From the NCBI GenBank assembly GCA_015061745.1, contig SUWB01000032.1:1-38368 (forward strand): a stretch of DNA of 38,368 nucleotides, given 5' to 3'. Each line of letters begins with the position of its first letter. Position 1 is the stretch's first letter. The notes under the pieces were generated by a model. The model ran no database searches. It was not told the origin of the DNA and was given only the letters and a program-made list of their open reading frames with translations. Origin of the DNA: Lentisphaerota bacterium (GTDB taxonomy: Bacteria; Verrucomicrobiota; Lentisphaeria; Victivallales; Victivallaceae). A program made the translations under genes and the position numbers. Shown one piece after another: positions 18,033 through 25,095 of the stretch.

Positions 18033-18258
18033 TCACTCCTTTTTGCCCATATCAAAATTTATTAAAGGGAAATATGGAATATAAGAACCGGGACAATAGT
18101 TCCATAATCCTATTTGAACGCATCCTCTGCCATTTAATAATCCTATTTGAACGGTCCCCATATCATTGGTCAGACCGATCTGCACTGTATCGGCGATATT
18201 TATTCCTAAAATTTGTCCATATTCAAAGAAATCTTTGTAATTGATCAGTCCGATTTTT
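18033..18258 (-). pseudogene. Truncated surface-repeat protein gene (3' part only)
   Basis: This is a near-identical copy of the last 75 or so codons of the gene at 27747-28271, including the stop codon and the repeated VQIGL-x-N motifs. A few substitutions are present (for example IND becomes TND). Homology stops at about 18258, eight bases before MITE copy A, so the 5' part was lost at or near that insertion. It sits to the right of R1 exactly as the intact gene sits to the right of R3. Confidence 0.85.
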
Positions 18259-18268
18259 AAGAGGAAAT

Positions 18269-18456
18269 GGTGCCATTCTATGGAACAGTATATAAATCAA
18301 GCCTTTATGATTTAATTATTCCGTTCCCCGCCTGTAAATCGGGGGCGGAACGGGAAAAAAAGACGTGCGGTTGTTTTTGCGTCCGGGAAAACCGGAAAAA
18401 AGCGAATAATTTAATTATAAATTCTTTATGGATAGTTTTTTATGTGGAATGGCACC
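18269..18456 (+). mobile_element. MITE copy A (188 bp)
   Basis: The ends are GGTGCCATTC (18269-18278) and its exact complement GAATGGCACC (18447-18456), flanked on the right by AATTA. Inside is a strong hairpin of CCGTTCCCCGCC with a GGGGGCGGAACGG arm, plus AT-rich palindromic arms near each end. No transposase is encoded. A 65-codon open frame crosses it, but copy C breaks that frame, so it is probably not a gene. Copy B at 19779-19966 has the same length and is nearly identical. Confidence 0.85.
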
Positions 18457-18511
18457 AATTAGCAGCACGCATAGGGGCGTGCGGCTATACAAAAATCATC
18501 TTTTTCCTGTA

Positions 18512-19672
18512 TCAGGAAAGGACAGATGCCGTATCTTTGAAGTTGACAAACTTTATGCCATCGACTTCTGGCGTGAGCTCTCCGGCATAAACCACATAGC
18601 CATTATCGAATTTGGGGGAAATCTTTTGCAGTTTGAGCAGATTTTTGCAAAAATCTTTATTCCACGTCATTCCGCCTTTTATTTCAATTGGAATCAGTGC
18701 ATCGTGGTTTACCCGGAAAACCAGATCTGCCTCCAGCCCTTGAGAATCCCGCATAAAGTAAAGCTCTGGCATTTCTCCGGAGTTCAAACGGTGCTTCAGA
18801 GCTTCAACAACAACCATATTTTCAAATAATCCTCCGAACAACGGATCTCTTGAAATCTGTTCAGGCGAATTTATTCCCAACAACCAAGCAGCAAGACCGG
18901 GTTCAGTAAAGTAAAGTTTCTGACTTTTCACCAGCCGTTTACCAAAGTTTTCAAAGTAACATGGCAATCGGAAAATGATGAAACTTGCTTCCAATACCGA
19001 AAGCCACTGACTCAAGGTTTGGGAGGATACTCCGATATCGTTGCTCAAGGCTGAAAGTTTGATGAGCTGCCCGACTCTTCCAACGAGCATCTTGATGAAC
19101 ATTTCAAATGCATTGAGATCTTTGACATTGAGCATAAGGCGCAGGTCTTTTTCCACATAGGTAGAAAAATAGTCCCGATAAAGATTTTTTGCATCAAGTT
19201 CCGTATCGTAGAGACGGGGCATAAAACCCTGATACAAGTATTGATCCCGTTCCAACTCAATTCCTGCACTGCGCAACTCTGTAATGGATAATGGTAGCAA
19301 ACGCAGAATACCGGTCCGTCCCGCCAGTGACTGAGTGACGCCTTCATTCAGAAGTGGTTGGTGACTCCCTGTCAAAATGTATTGCCCGCAAGATTTATCC
19401 TGATCAACGATGGTTTGAATGTAGCTCAACAACTCAGGAACCCGCTGTATTTCATCAAAGATAACCGGAACAGGAAATGACTTCAAAAAACCTTTTGGGT
19501 CAGCTTGAGCCATTTGCCGAATATCAAAATTTTCCAAACTTACATATCGGTGTTCCGGAAAGACTGCCTTCGCCAAGGTGGTTTTTCCTGATTGCCGGGG
19601 CCCGGTAATTGTGACTACCGGATACATTTTTGCCAATTTACGCAATTGAGTTTCAATTTGTCTGGCTATCAT
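18512..19672 (-). CDS. AAA+ family ATPase, DUF4143-type
   Basis: 386 residues. Walker A is GPRQSGKTT (residues 24-32) and Walker B is VPVIFDE (68-74), followed by IQRVPELLSYIQTIVD and ILTGSHQPLL, typical of the AAA_14/DUF4143 family. The C-terminal part (about 200-370, with SQTLSQWLSVLEASFIIFRL and a late EADLVFRVN...IPIEIKGG segment) is DUF4143-like and resembles a nuclease-type fold (E-x-D...E-x-K). Function is unknown for the family; links to mobile DNA are common. The gene lies between two direct copies of the MITE (A and B), which together form a 1.7-kb unit. It has its own promoter (19702-19729) and a good ribosome binding site (AGGAG). No cleavable signal, so cytoplasmic. Confidence 0.9.
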   Translation of the reverse strand: MIARQIETQLRKLAKMYPVVTITGPRQSGKTTLAKAVFPEHRYVSLENFDIRQMAQADPKGFLKSFPVPVIFDEIQRVPELLSYIQTIVDQDKSCGQYILTGSHQPLLNEGVTQSLAGRTGILRLLPLSITELRSAGIELERDQYLYQGFMPRLYDTELDAKNLYRDYFSTYVEKDLRLMLNVKDLNAFEMFIKMLVGRVGQLIKLSALSNDIGVSSQTLSQWLSVLEASFIIFRLPCYFENFGKRLVKSQKLYFTEPGLAAWLLGINSPEQISRDPLFGGLFENMVVVEALKHRLNSGEMPELYFMRDSQGLEADLVFRVNHDALIPIEIKGGMTWNKDFCKNLLKLQKISPKFDNGYVVYAGELTPEVDGIKFVNFKDTASVLS

Positions 19673-19701
19673 AAATATCTCCTGAATGGCTTTTGATATT
19701 T

Positions 19702-19729
19702 AATATATACCAATTTATACAAAATTCAA
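19702..19729 (-). promoter_or_regulatory. Promoter of the DUF4143 ATPase gene
   Basis: Minus-strand TTGAAT (19724-19729), 16 bp, TATATT (19702-19707), about 30 nt ahead of the start codon. Confidence 0.6.
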
Positions 19730-19778
19730 GTCCAACTTGAAATTTGTTGAATTTATTTTTAAAACGCGGAGATAAAAT

Positions 19779-19966
19779 GGTGCCATTCTATGGAACAGTA
19801 TATAAATCAAGCCTTTATGATTTAATTATTCCGCTCCCCGCCTGTGAATCGGGGGCGGAACGGGAAAAAAAGACGTGCGGTTGTTTTTGCGTCCGGGAAA
19901 ACCGGAAAAAAGCGAATAATTTAATTATAAATTCTTTATGGATAGTTTTTTATGTGGAATGGCACC
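19779..19966 (+). mobile_element. MITE copy B (188 bp)
   Basis: Same ends and orientation as copy A: GGTGCCATTC at 19779-19788 and GAATGGCACC at 19957-19966. Differences from A are a few single bases. It sits just upstream of the ATPase promoter, so A and B bracket the ATPase gene. Confidence 0.88.
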
Positions 19967-19975
19967 AATTAAAAG

Positions 19976-20029
19976 AGAATAATTTAATTGCAAACGAGTG
20001 ATAGAAAGTTGTTTGTATGGAATGGCACC
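19976..20029 (+). mobile_element. Half-MITE (right end only)
   Basis: GAGAATAATTTAATTG leads to GGAATGGCACC ending at 20029, a diverged second right end directly after copy B. It suggests that copy B inserted into, or next to, an older copy. Confidence 0.7.
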
Positions 20030-20111
20030 AATTACTGCCATTTGGGGGTGGTGCGTTTACTTTTACAATCGTCGTTTTAGGCGAATCCTTAATAAACTTT
20101 CGATTAGGTGC

Positions 20112-20139
20112 TTGATTTTTTTTGTATATGATGTATATT
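20112..20139 (+). promoter_or_regulatory. Promoter ahead of the structured RNA candidate
   Basis: TTGATT (20112-20117), 16 bp, TATATT (20134-20139); transcription should begin near 20146. The two hexamers are identical to those of the promoters at 23447 and those on the edges of R2 and R3. Confidence 0.55.
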
Positions 20140-20145
20140 AATAGT

Positions 20146-20372
20146 GCTGTTTCTTCAGGCAGCGGCTAATTGAAAACTGTTCGCATTTTACGGCAAATAC
20201 GTCCAAAACCGACCAAGTAAAAAACGTTTTGTCTACTACACCTACAGGTGAATTGTGTCCAGTGAGATTGTGTCTTTATTTCTGCACGATCTTGCCGGAT
20301 ACTCCTATTTGCATTGGTGTAGTAGGCTCTTGGTCGGGCCTTGGACGTAGTGTAATTCTGGGGTATTCGGCT
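20146..20372 (+). ncRNA. Candidate structured RNA with rod-shaped fold
   Basis: The core spans 20198-20349. Perfect stems from outside in: TACGTCCAA/TTGGACGTA (20198-20206 with 20341-20349), CCGACCAAG/CTTGGTCGG (20209-20217 with 20329-20337), a strongly asymmetric bulge (15 nt on the 5' side, 20218-20232, against 3 nt), then CTACTACACC/GGTGTAGTAG (20233-20242 with 20316-20325), then GTGTCC/GGATAC and an apical 9-bp stem with wobble pairs. No open frame of note covers it. A T-run at about 20366-20371 could end it. The single rod with a large bulge recalls 6S RNA, but I cannot confirm that family; it could also be a leader of the small gene at 20477. Confidence 0.55.
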
Positions 20373-20476
20373 TTTTTATGTCTGATTTCCTCTGAATTCC
20401 ACACTATTCATTGAAGACTCCGCTTTGTCCTTTGAATTTCTTTGCTGCTTGCAGACAGAATACAGGAGAAAACAAT

Positions 20477-20623
20477 ATGGAAAAAGAAATTCAAGAAATC
20501 AAAATGTCATGTCCGGTATGTGGTTTTATTATGTCAGGCATAATTGAAAAAATCCCAAAGAGTTTTGTCTGTCCGAGCTGCAACAATAAATTTTCTATTG
20601 TTGCACAGGTTTCGACAAAATAA
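20477..20623 (+). CDS. Small zinc-ribbon protein, 48 residues
   Basis: A short protein with two CxxC pairs: CPVCGF (Cys at residues 12 and 15) and CPSCNN (Cys at 35 and 38). That spacing fits a zinc-ribbon knuckle pair like those in nucleic-acid-binding or assembly factors. The sequence starts MEKEIQEIKMS, with an acidic/basic N-terminus and no signal peptide. ACAGGAGAAAA gives a good ribosome binding site six bases ahead of the ATG, which favours this start over the longer in-frame opening at 20411. It may be the downstream gene of the transcript starting near 20146. Function is unknown. Confidence 0.65.
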   Translation: MEKEIQEIKMSCPVCGFIMSGIIEKIPKSFVCPSCNNKFSIVAQVSTK

Positions 20624-20708
20624 AAAGCGTAATACCGCATGGGGAAAGTTTTTCAACCTTAGATGAAATAAAAGCATCTTTCCGAAAACATATGTTAGAA
20701 GAAGATAA

Positions 20709-20780
20709 TACATCACTGCTGTCCGGTAAAAATTTCAGAGCAATAATGGGCTGAAATTTTTACCGGACAGCAGTGATGTA
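20709..20780. mobile_element. Mini-IS: two IS ends joined, perfect 30-bp palindrome
   Basis: Arms 20709-20738 and 20751-20780 are perfectly complementary across a 12-nt spacer. The left arm plus the spacer (from 20712) match the IS end at 22631 base for base, continuing to the CTGAAA that begins the right arm. So this is an internally deleted derivative of the IS whose transposase remnant lies at 22654-23112, with 66 bp left (20712-20777). Confidence 0.85.
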
Positions 20781-20844
20781 AATATAGTGTTTACTAACGA
20801 TTCGGAAGTATTGATGCTAAATAAAGGAAAGGAATTTTAATAAT

Positions 20845-22566
20845 ATGTTTTACATAAAAATATATTTTATGTTGTTGTTATTCTGTTGCATTTCTTTTTC
20901 CTACGGAGAAGATTTAGTGACCAAATCAGGAAAAGTTTTTAAAGACTATAAAGTTGTTTCGAAAAGCAAACTAGGCATTCAGATTGCACATAAAGGCGGC
21001 CTTGCACGTGTGTTGTTCTCTGATTTGCCTGATAATGTGCGTTATAATTATTCTCCTGATTTAGAAATTCCAGGACATTTGTTTGAAAATTATTCTATTG
21101 AAGAGGTGACTCACGATAAGGTTAAAGTAACACATAAGGAGGGAACTGATTGGATTCTCCATAGGGATTTACCGACAACATTACTGAAAAAATATTCCAC
21201 TGAAATAAAACGACAAAAAAAGATTTTTTTGCAAAAACAACAAATAAAAAGGGCAACCGCATTAAAGAAAAAACGCAGAGCAGAATTTCTTACAGGGCTT
21301 CTCCGTGCTGAAAATGAAAGAGATGAACAAAGAGCTATTGAAATTATTACAGGGTTGATCAATTCTCAACCCCATCACCCCCAAATAGAAAAAGCACGCA
21401 GTTTACTTGAAGTAAAGCAATTAGAATTATCAACACGTAACACAATAGAAAAAGCTAAAAAACAATTGACTTGCCAAGATGCTATTGACTTGCTTGAGTA
21501 CGCAATAAAGCAACGGCAGAACGCCTATACATCAGACGCAAAGCTGTTGTTAGAATCACTCAAAGATATTCAACAAAGAGGATTTTCTCCTATTTATTGT
21601 GCCATTGCGAGAAATGACATTCAATGGATTGATCAATTGCTGAAGAAAGGAGCTGATATCGACGATTTGAATTATAAGACACCTCCTTTGATTTTTGGAA
21701 TTATCAATGATTCAACCAGCGATTCAACCATATCCCATCTTATTTCTCTAAAAGCTAATATAAATATACAAGAAAAAAGATATGGGTGGACACCGCTTAT
21801 TGCTGCTTGTAAAAATCGTTCGCAAAATATAGTAAAGATGTTACTTAATGCTGGGGCAGATGTCAATAAAACAGATAACGAGATGATGACAGCTCTCCAC
21901 TCTGCTGTGGTGCGTGGAGATGTACCTGTTGTTAGATTGTTGATGCAGCAACACGGGATAGATGTTTCCTTGAAGAATAAGCATGGAATAACTGCCCCGA
22001 TGCTTGCAAAAGGAGTATCAGACGGTAGAAAACGTTATGAATTACTGGTTCTTTTTAATAACATTGTTTTTCCAACAAAAACACAACTAATAACCTATGG
22101 TGAAAAAAATATAGTAATTGACTGGAATTTAACGCCTAAGGAAGCAGAAGCTAACGGCTATAAAATAACCGACGACACTTATGCGTCTAGGCAATTCAAT
22201 GTATATCATGATGGGCGAACAGCATTTTTATACTTTCACAAACGCAACAATGACTTGGTGAAAGTTACTTTATTTGACACTGCAACAGATAAAAAATATT
22301 GGTCTTTTGAAACATATGGTAAACGGACTAAAAAATCTCTATTAGCTACAGTTGAACTTTATGGAAATGAAGCAAAAGTTATAAATATAAACTCTGGAAA
22401 ATCTAAATATAGTTATTGTGGTATTATAGTCCCATTCAAAACCATGATGTTGTATACATGTGGATATGCTGGATATGACACATATATTTGCAATATACGA
22501 ATCTTTAATCCCGCATATTTCCCAACAGTTAAAGAATTTTTAGAAAAAATTTCAATGGAAGATTGA
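20845..22566 (+). CDS. Exported ankyrin-repeat protein with N-terminal SHD1-like segments
   Basis: 573 residues with a signal peptide (MFYIKIYFMLLLFCCISFSYG). Residues 21-75 (KSGKVFKDYKVVSKSKLGIQ, then ARVLFSDLPDNVRYNYSPD) and 78-115 resemble SHD1/SLA1-like modules common in this phylum. A lysine-rich helical stretch (about 118-165) may form a coiled coil. Ankyrin-type repeats run from about 250 to 395 (SPIYCAIARNDIQWIDQLLK, TPLIAACKNRSQNIVKMLLN, TALHSAVVRGDVPVVRLLMQ). The last 170 residues are beta-rich and unrecognised. Base composition is clearly more AT-rich than the metabolic genes, and the gene lies between a mini-IS and an IS end, both signs of transfer. GGAAAGGAA gives the ribosome binding site. 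The binding partner is unknown. Confidence 0.82.
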   Translation: MFYIKIYFMLLLFCCISFSYGEDLVTKSGKVFKDYKVVSKSKLGIQIAHKGGLARVLFSDLPDNVRYNYSPDLEIPGHLFENYSIEEVTHDKVKVTHKEGTDWILHRDLPTTLLKKYSTEIKRQKKIFLQKQQIKRATALKKKRRAEFLTGLLRAENERDEQRAIEIITGLINSQPHHPQIEKARSLLEVKQLELSTRNTIEKAKKQLTCQDAIDLLEYAIKQRQNAYTSDAKLLLESLKDIQQRGFSPIYCAIARNDIQWIDQLLKKGADIDDLNYKTPPLIFGIINDSTSDSTISHLISLKANINIQEKRYGWTPLIAACKNRSQNIVKMLLNAGADVNKTDNEMMTALHSAVVRGDVPVVRLLMQQHGIDVSLKNKHGITAPMLAKGVSDGRKRYELLVLFNNIVFPTKTQLITYGEKNIVIDWNLTPKEAEANGYKITDDTYASRQFNVYHDGRTAFLYFHKRNNDLVKVTLFDTATDKKYWSFETYGKRTKKSLLATVELYGNEAKVININSGKSKYSYCGIIVPFKTMMLYTCGYAGYDTYICNIRIFNPAYFPTVKEFLEKISMED

Positions 22567-22630
22567 CAAATATCTATATTATATTTTTTTGAGTGAAGCA
22601 TTTTGTGGTGCTGGCAAAATTAAAAGGAAA

Positions 22631-23112
22631 ATCACTGCTGTCCGGTAAAAATTTCAGAGCAATAATGGGCTGAAAAGTTCTTCTTGGACTGGCAAATTCC
22701 GGTTCGGCGGCTTTTCAAGAATTTTTCGATCAAGCGACAAGACTTCCAGTAGAGACTGATTTTGCATTAAGGTATCGCGAATACGATTTGTCAGCTCCGT
22801 CATACCCAACTTGAACCCATGCAGAAATTTGAGATAGGCAATCAGCAGATAATGGATCATTGCCACCCAAATTTGCGACATCACAGCGTTTTCGCTTGTG
22901 CCGAGAAAGCTTTTTATCTTCAAATTCTGTTTGATCCATTTGAAAAAGAGTTCGATTTGCCATCGTTGCTTGTAAATTTCTGCGATTGAAGATGCTGCAA
23001 TACGGAAATTATTGGTAATAAACTGATAAGTTTTCCCGTTTTCTTCGTCCCGAAACTCAATCAGACGCAATTCTCCGGGGTATTTCTTCACCGATTGAAA
23101 ACCTGTAAAAAT
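22631..23112 (-). mobile_element. IS4-like insertion sequence, truncated by a MITE
   Basis: One terminus is intact, starting ATCACTGCTGTCCGGTAAAA at 22631. The element runs into the transposase gene and stops abruptly at 23112, where MITE copy C begins. The other terminus is not seen. Confidence 0.8.
22654..23112 (-). pseudogene. IS4-family transposase, C-terminal fragment
   Basis: About 150 codons read from the MITE boundary (FTGFQSVKKYPGELRLIEF) to a stop within the IS end. The YREK motif is complete: YKQRWQIELFFKWIK shows Y-x2-R-x3-E-x6-K, holding the last acidic residue of the DDE triad. The next segment (SFLGTSENAVMSQIWVAMIH) is typical of this group. The first two catalytic aspartates would be on the missing N-terminal part, so it cannot act. 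A GTG at 23091 starts an open frame but is internal to the original gene. Confidence 0.85.
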
Positions 23113-23298
23113 GGTGCCATTCTATGGAACAGTATATAAATCAAGCCTTTATGATTTAATTATTCCATTCCACGCCTGTGAATCGGGGGCAGAACGGGAA
23201 AAAAGACGTGCGGTTGTTTTTGCGTCCGGGAAAACCGAAAAAAGCGAATAATTTAATTATAAATTCTTTATGGATAGTTTTTTATGTGGAATGGCACC
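23113..23298 (+). mobile_element. MITE copy C (186 bp)
   Basis: Ends GGTGCCATTC (23113-23122) and GAATGGCACC (23289-23298). More diverged than A and B (the internal hairpin arm has mismatches, and short deletions break the frame). It interrupts the IS4-like transposase. Confidence 0.85.
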
Positions 23299-23350
23299 AA
23301 TTACTTAATTGCAAATGCATGATAGAAAATTATTTGTATGGAATGGCACC
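23299..23350 (+). mobile_element. Half-MITE (right end only) after copy C
   Basis: CTTAATTGCAAATGCATGAT leads to a further GAATGGCACC at 23341-23350. It repeats the arrangement found after copy B, so a full copy followed by an extra right end occurs twice. Confidence 0.7.
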
Positions 23351-23446
23351 AATTAAAAAATTCAAACCGCTGAACTTTTCTGATCTGCGCTGAAAAGAAT
23401 ATTCTGTTCAATTCCGGCAAAGGGGTTGAAAATTTTTCATATCCCC

Positions 23447-23474
23447 TTGATTTTGAAAAAAAGTATTATATATT
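23447..23474 (+). promoter_or_regulatory. Promoter of the beta-lactamase-like gene
   Basis: TTGATT (23447-23452), 16 bp, TATATT (23469-23474). The mRNA leader would be about 50 nt, ending in AAGGAGAAAAAA before the ATG. Confidence 0.6.
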
Positions 23475-23532
23475 ATGCCGTAAACAGTTTTCAGAGAAAA
23501 GAGGAAAGTTAATTTCACAAGGAGAAAAAATA

Positions 23533-24525
23533 ATGGCAGACCAAATCGTTCTTGATGAGATTCGTGAACAAATCAGCACCGGACTTATTCAGGGCGCAGT
23601 TGTTCGCACCAATCTTTCCGACGAAACCATTGCAATGGGAGTACAATTTGGCAATATTCCCATGTCAGCGGAATCCCGTTTTGATATTGCCTCCACAGGA
23701 AAAATTTTTACTGCTGCCTGTGCTGCGCTGCTGGCTTTGGAAGGAAAAATCGATCTGGATGCACCATTTACGGAATATCTGCCGGAACATATCCTCGGAA
23801 AAAAATGCAATATCACACTCCGTGATCTGGGGTCCCACTCCAGCGGCTTTGACAACTCCAAACCCTATGCGGCAGACGCTCCTGAAGAAAATATGCAGCG
23901 CCTCAACCTCTGGATGCCGGTCAATCCCCGCCGGAGCATTTTCTGCTATTCCTGCGGCAACTACATACTGCTGGGAAAAATCATTGAACGGGTCACCGGT
24001 ATGGATCTGGATGCCCTTTCACGCAAACTTCTCTGGGAACCTCTGAATATGAGCAAAACCACCTGGTACGCTCCCGGCCCCGGTCCTTTTGAAGTTCAGC
24101 ACCACTCTCCCACCAGAGAGCCCGGACTGCACAACGACGACGTCTGTTTCCGGGTCAATGTGCCTATGGGCAGCGGTTCTGCTTTTTCGACAGCGGGAGA
24201 TATGTTCCTTTTTGTGAACGACATTATAGAGCGCAAAGTTTTTCCTGCGGCCTACTACGATCTGATCCTGAAACCGGAATTTTTCCAGGAGGGCAAACCG
24301 TGCCGCACCTTCGGATGGGATATGAGAACAGACGCTCTTCCTGAGGGGCTTTCTCCCCGCACCATTCACCACACCGGATTTACCGGACAATCTGTTTTTG
24401 CTGATCCTGAAACCGGAATTTGCGGTGTTGTTTTGACCTCCCGTACAGGAAATTGGCTTCAAGCCAAAAAGGCCAGAAGCCGCATTATGGAGCTCATTAT
24501 CGAAGCCTCCCGGAAACACCCCTGA
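23533..24525 (+). CDS. Serine beta-lactamase-like hydrolase (family S12 / class C-like), cytoplasmic
   Basis: 330 residues. The catalytic S-x-x-K is STGK (S54-K57). The second motif, normally YxN, reads YSC (139-141) in FCYSCGNYILLGKIIE, so the usual Asn is Cys here. The third motif is HTG in HHTGFTGQS. There is no signal peptide (MADQIVLDEIREQIS), so it is probably cytoplasmic and more likely an esterase or peptidase than a resistance enzyme. GC content resembles the metabolic genes, unlike its island neighbours. AAGGAG precedes the ATG. It has its own promoter and stands alone. Substrate unknown. Confidence 0.88.
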   Translation: MADQIVLDEIREQISTGLIQGAVVRTNLSDETIAMGVQFGNIPMSAESRFDIASTGKIFTAACAALLALEGKIDLDAPFTEYLPEHILGKKCNITLRDLGSHSSGFDNSKPYAADAPEENMQRLNLWMPVNPRRSIFCYSCGNYILLGKIIERVTGMDLDALSRKLLWEPLNMSKTTWYAPGPGPFEVQHHSPTREPGLHNDDVCFRVNVPMGSGSAFSTAGDMFLFVNDIIERKVFPAAYYDLILKPEFFQEGKPCRTFGWDMRTDALPEGLSPRTIHHTGFTGQSVFADPETGICGVVLTSRTGNWLQAKKARSRIMELIIEASRKHP

Positions 24526-24606
24526 GGCCATCCGCAAGGCTCCAATCAAAACAAAAGACTGTTGCAAAACCTCAAGAAGTCCTGCAATCCTACTTTTAAT
24601 ATAATT

Positions 24607-24665
24607 GGTGCCATTCTATATAAGCGACTATCCATCTTTTATTTACAATTAAATTATTCTCTTTC
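24607..24665 (-). mobile_element. Half-MITE D (reverse orientation)
   Basis: ATAATT-GGTGCCATTC starts the copy and ACTATCC plus CAATTAAATTATTCTC follow. Read on the minus strand it matches the half copies at 19976-20029 and 23299-23350. It lies where the first gene downstream of the R2 promoter would be expected. Confidence 0.7.
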
Positions 24666-24724
24666 CGTTGCTCTGAAATGTCCCCCCTGCCTCTATCCAA
24701 TATTTTTACACAAACGCCACAAGT

Positions 24725-24752
24725 AATATATCACCGCAAAAGAAAAAATCAA
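24725..24752 (-). promoter_or_regulatory. Orphan outward promoter at the edge of R2
   Basis: Minus-strand TTGATT (24747-24752), 16 bp, TATATT (24725-24730). The same hexamers and spacing occur at R3, where they drive a four-helix-bundle gene. No gene follows here on the minus strand before the convergent hydrolase. Confidence 0.55.
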
Positions 24753-25055
24753 GGCGGCTTGCCAACCTGTAAGCGAAGCGCAATTAAAAAACTACTCCAT
24801 CCTTACTCGCGCAGCGAGAAAACTTCACAAGTGGAGCGTAAGCGGAACGTCTTCACAAGTAAGTCTTCTCTGGAGTTCGGTGAAGATGTGAAGAAAACCT
24901 TCGGTTTTGAGTGAAGAGCTTTTGTTGGCACAAAAGCGTGAAGAGAAGACTTACGTCTTCGTTCCGCCATTTTTTTTGCAAAAAAAATGGCGGCTGGAAA
25001 TTTTTATCGTCACCCACCATTCTGAACCGCTTTTTGAGGCGAAAAACTCAGAACA
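24747..25055 (-). repeat. R2: copy of the island repeat R
   Basis: It contains, left to right, the promoter edge, AAGGCGGCTTGCCAACCTGT, the CCATCCTTACTC block, a structured block, a long hairpin and a shortened tail. In the structured block TAAGTCTTCTCT (24860-24871) pairs with AGAGAAGACTTA (24942-24953) and encloses AAAACC-TTC-GGTTTT (24894-24908) and GCTTTTGT-TGGC-ACAAAAGC (24918-24937). The tRNA-like 16-mer at 24978-24993 differs from the tRNA copy by one base. The long hairpin CCGCCATTTTTTTTG / CAAAAAAAATGGCGG would also end transcripts coming from the right. Confidence 0.85.
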
Positions 25056-25095
25056 GTTACCGCAAAGCATACTGAAATTTTTAATTTAAAGTTTT

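Noticed and set aside
18267..18461. 65-codon frame across MITE A and B (starts MVPFYGTVYKSSLYD)
   Set aside because: Copy C carries short deletions that break it, and the sequence is better explained by the palindromic MITE.
20146..20372. Retron (msr/msd) reading of the inverted repeats
   Set aside because: No reverse transcriptase gene follows; only a 48-residue zinc-ribbon protein.
24747..25055. Integron with attC sites
   Set aside because: No integron integrase, no clear R'/R'' core sites, and cassettes bring their own promoters; kept only as an analogy.
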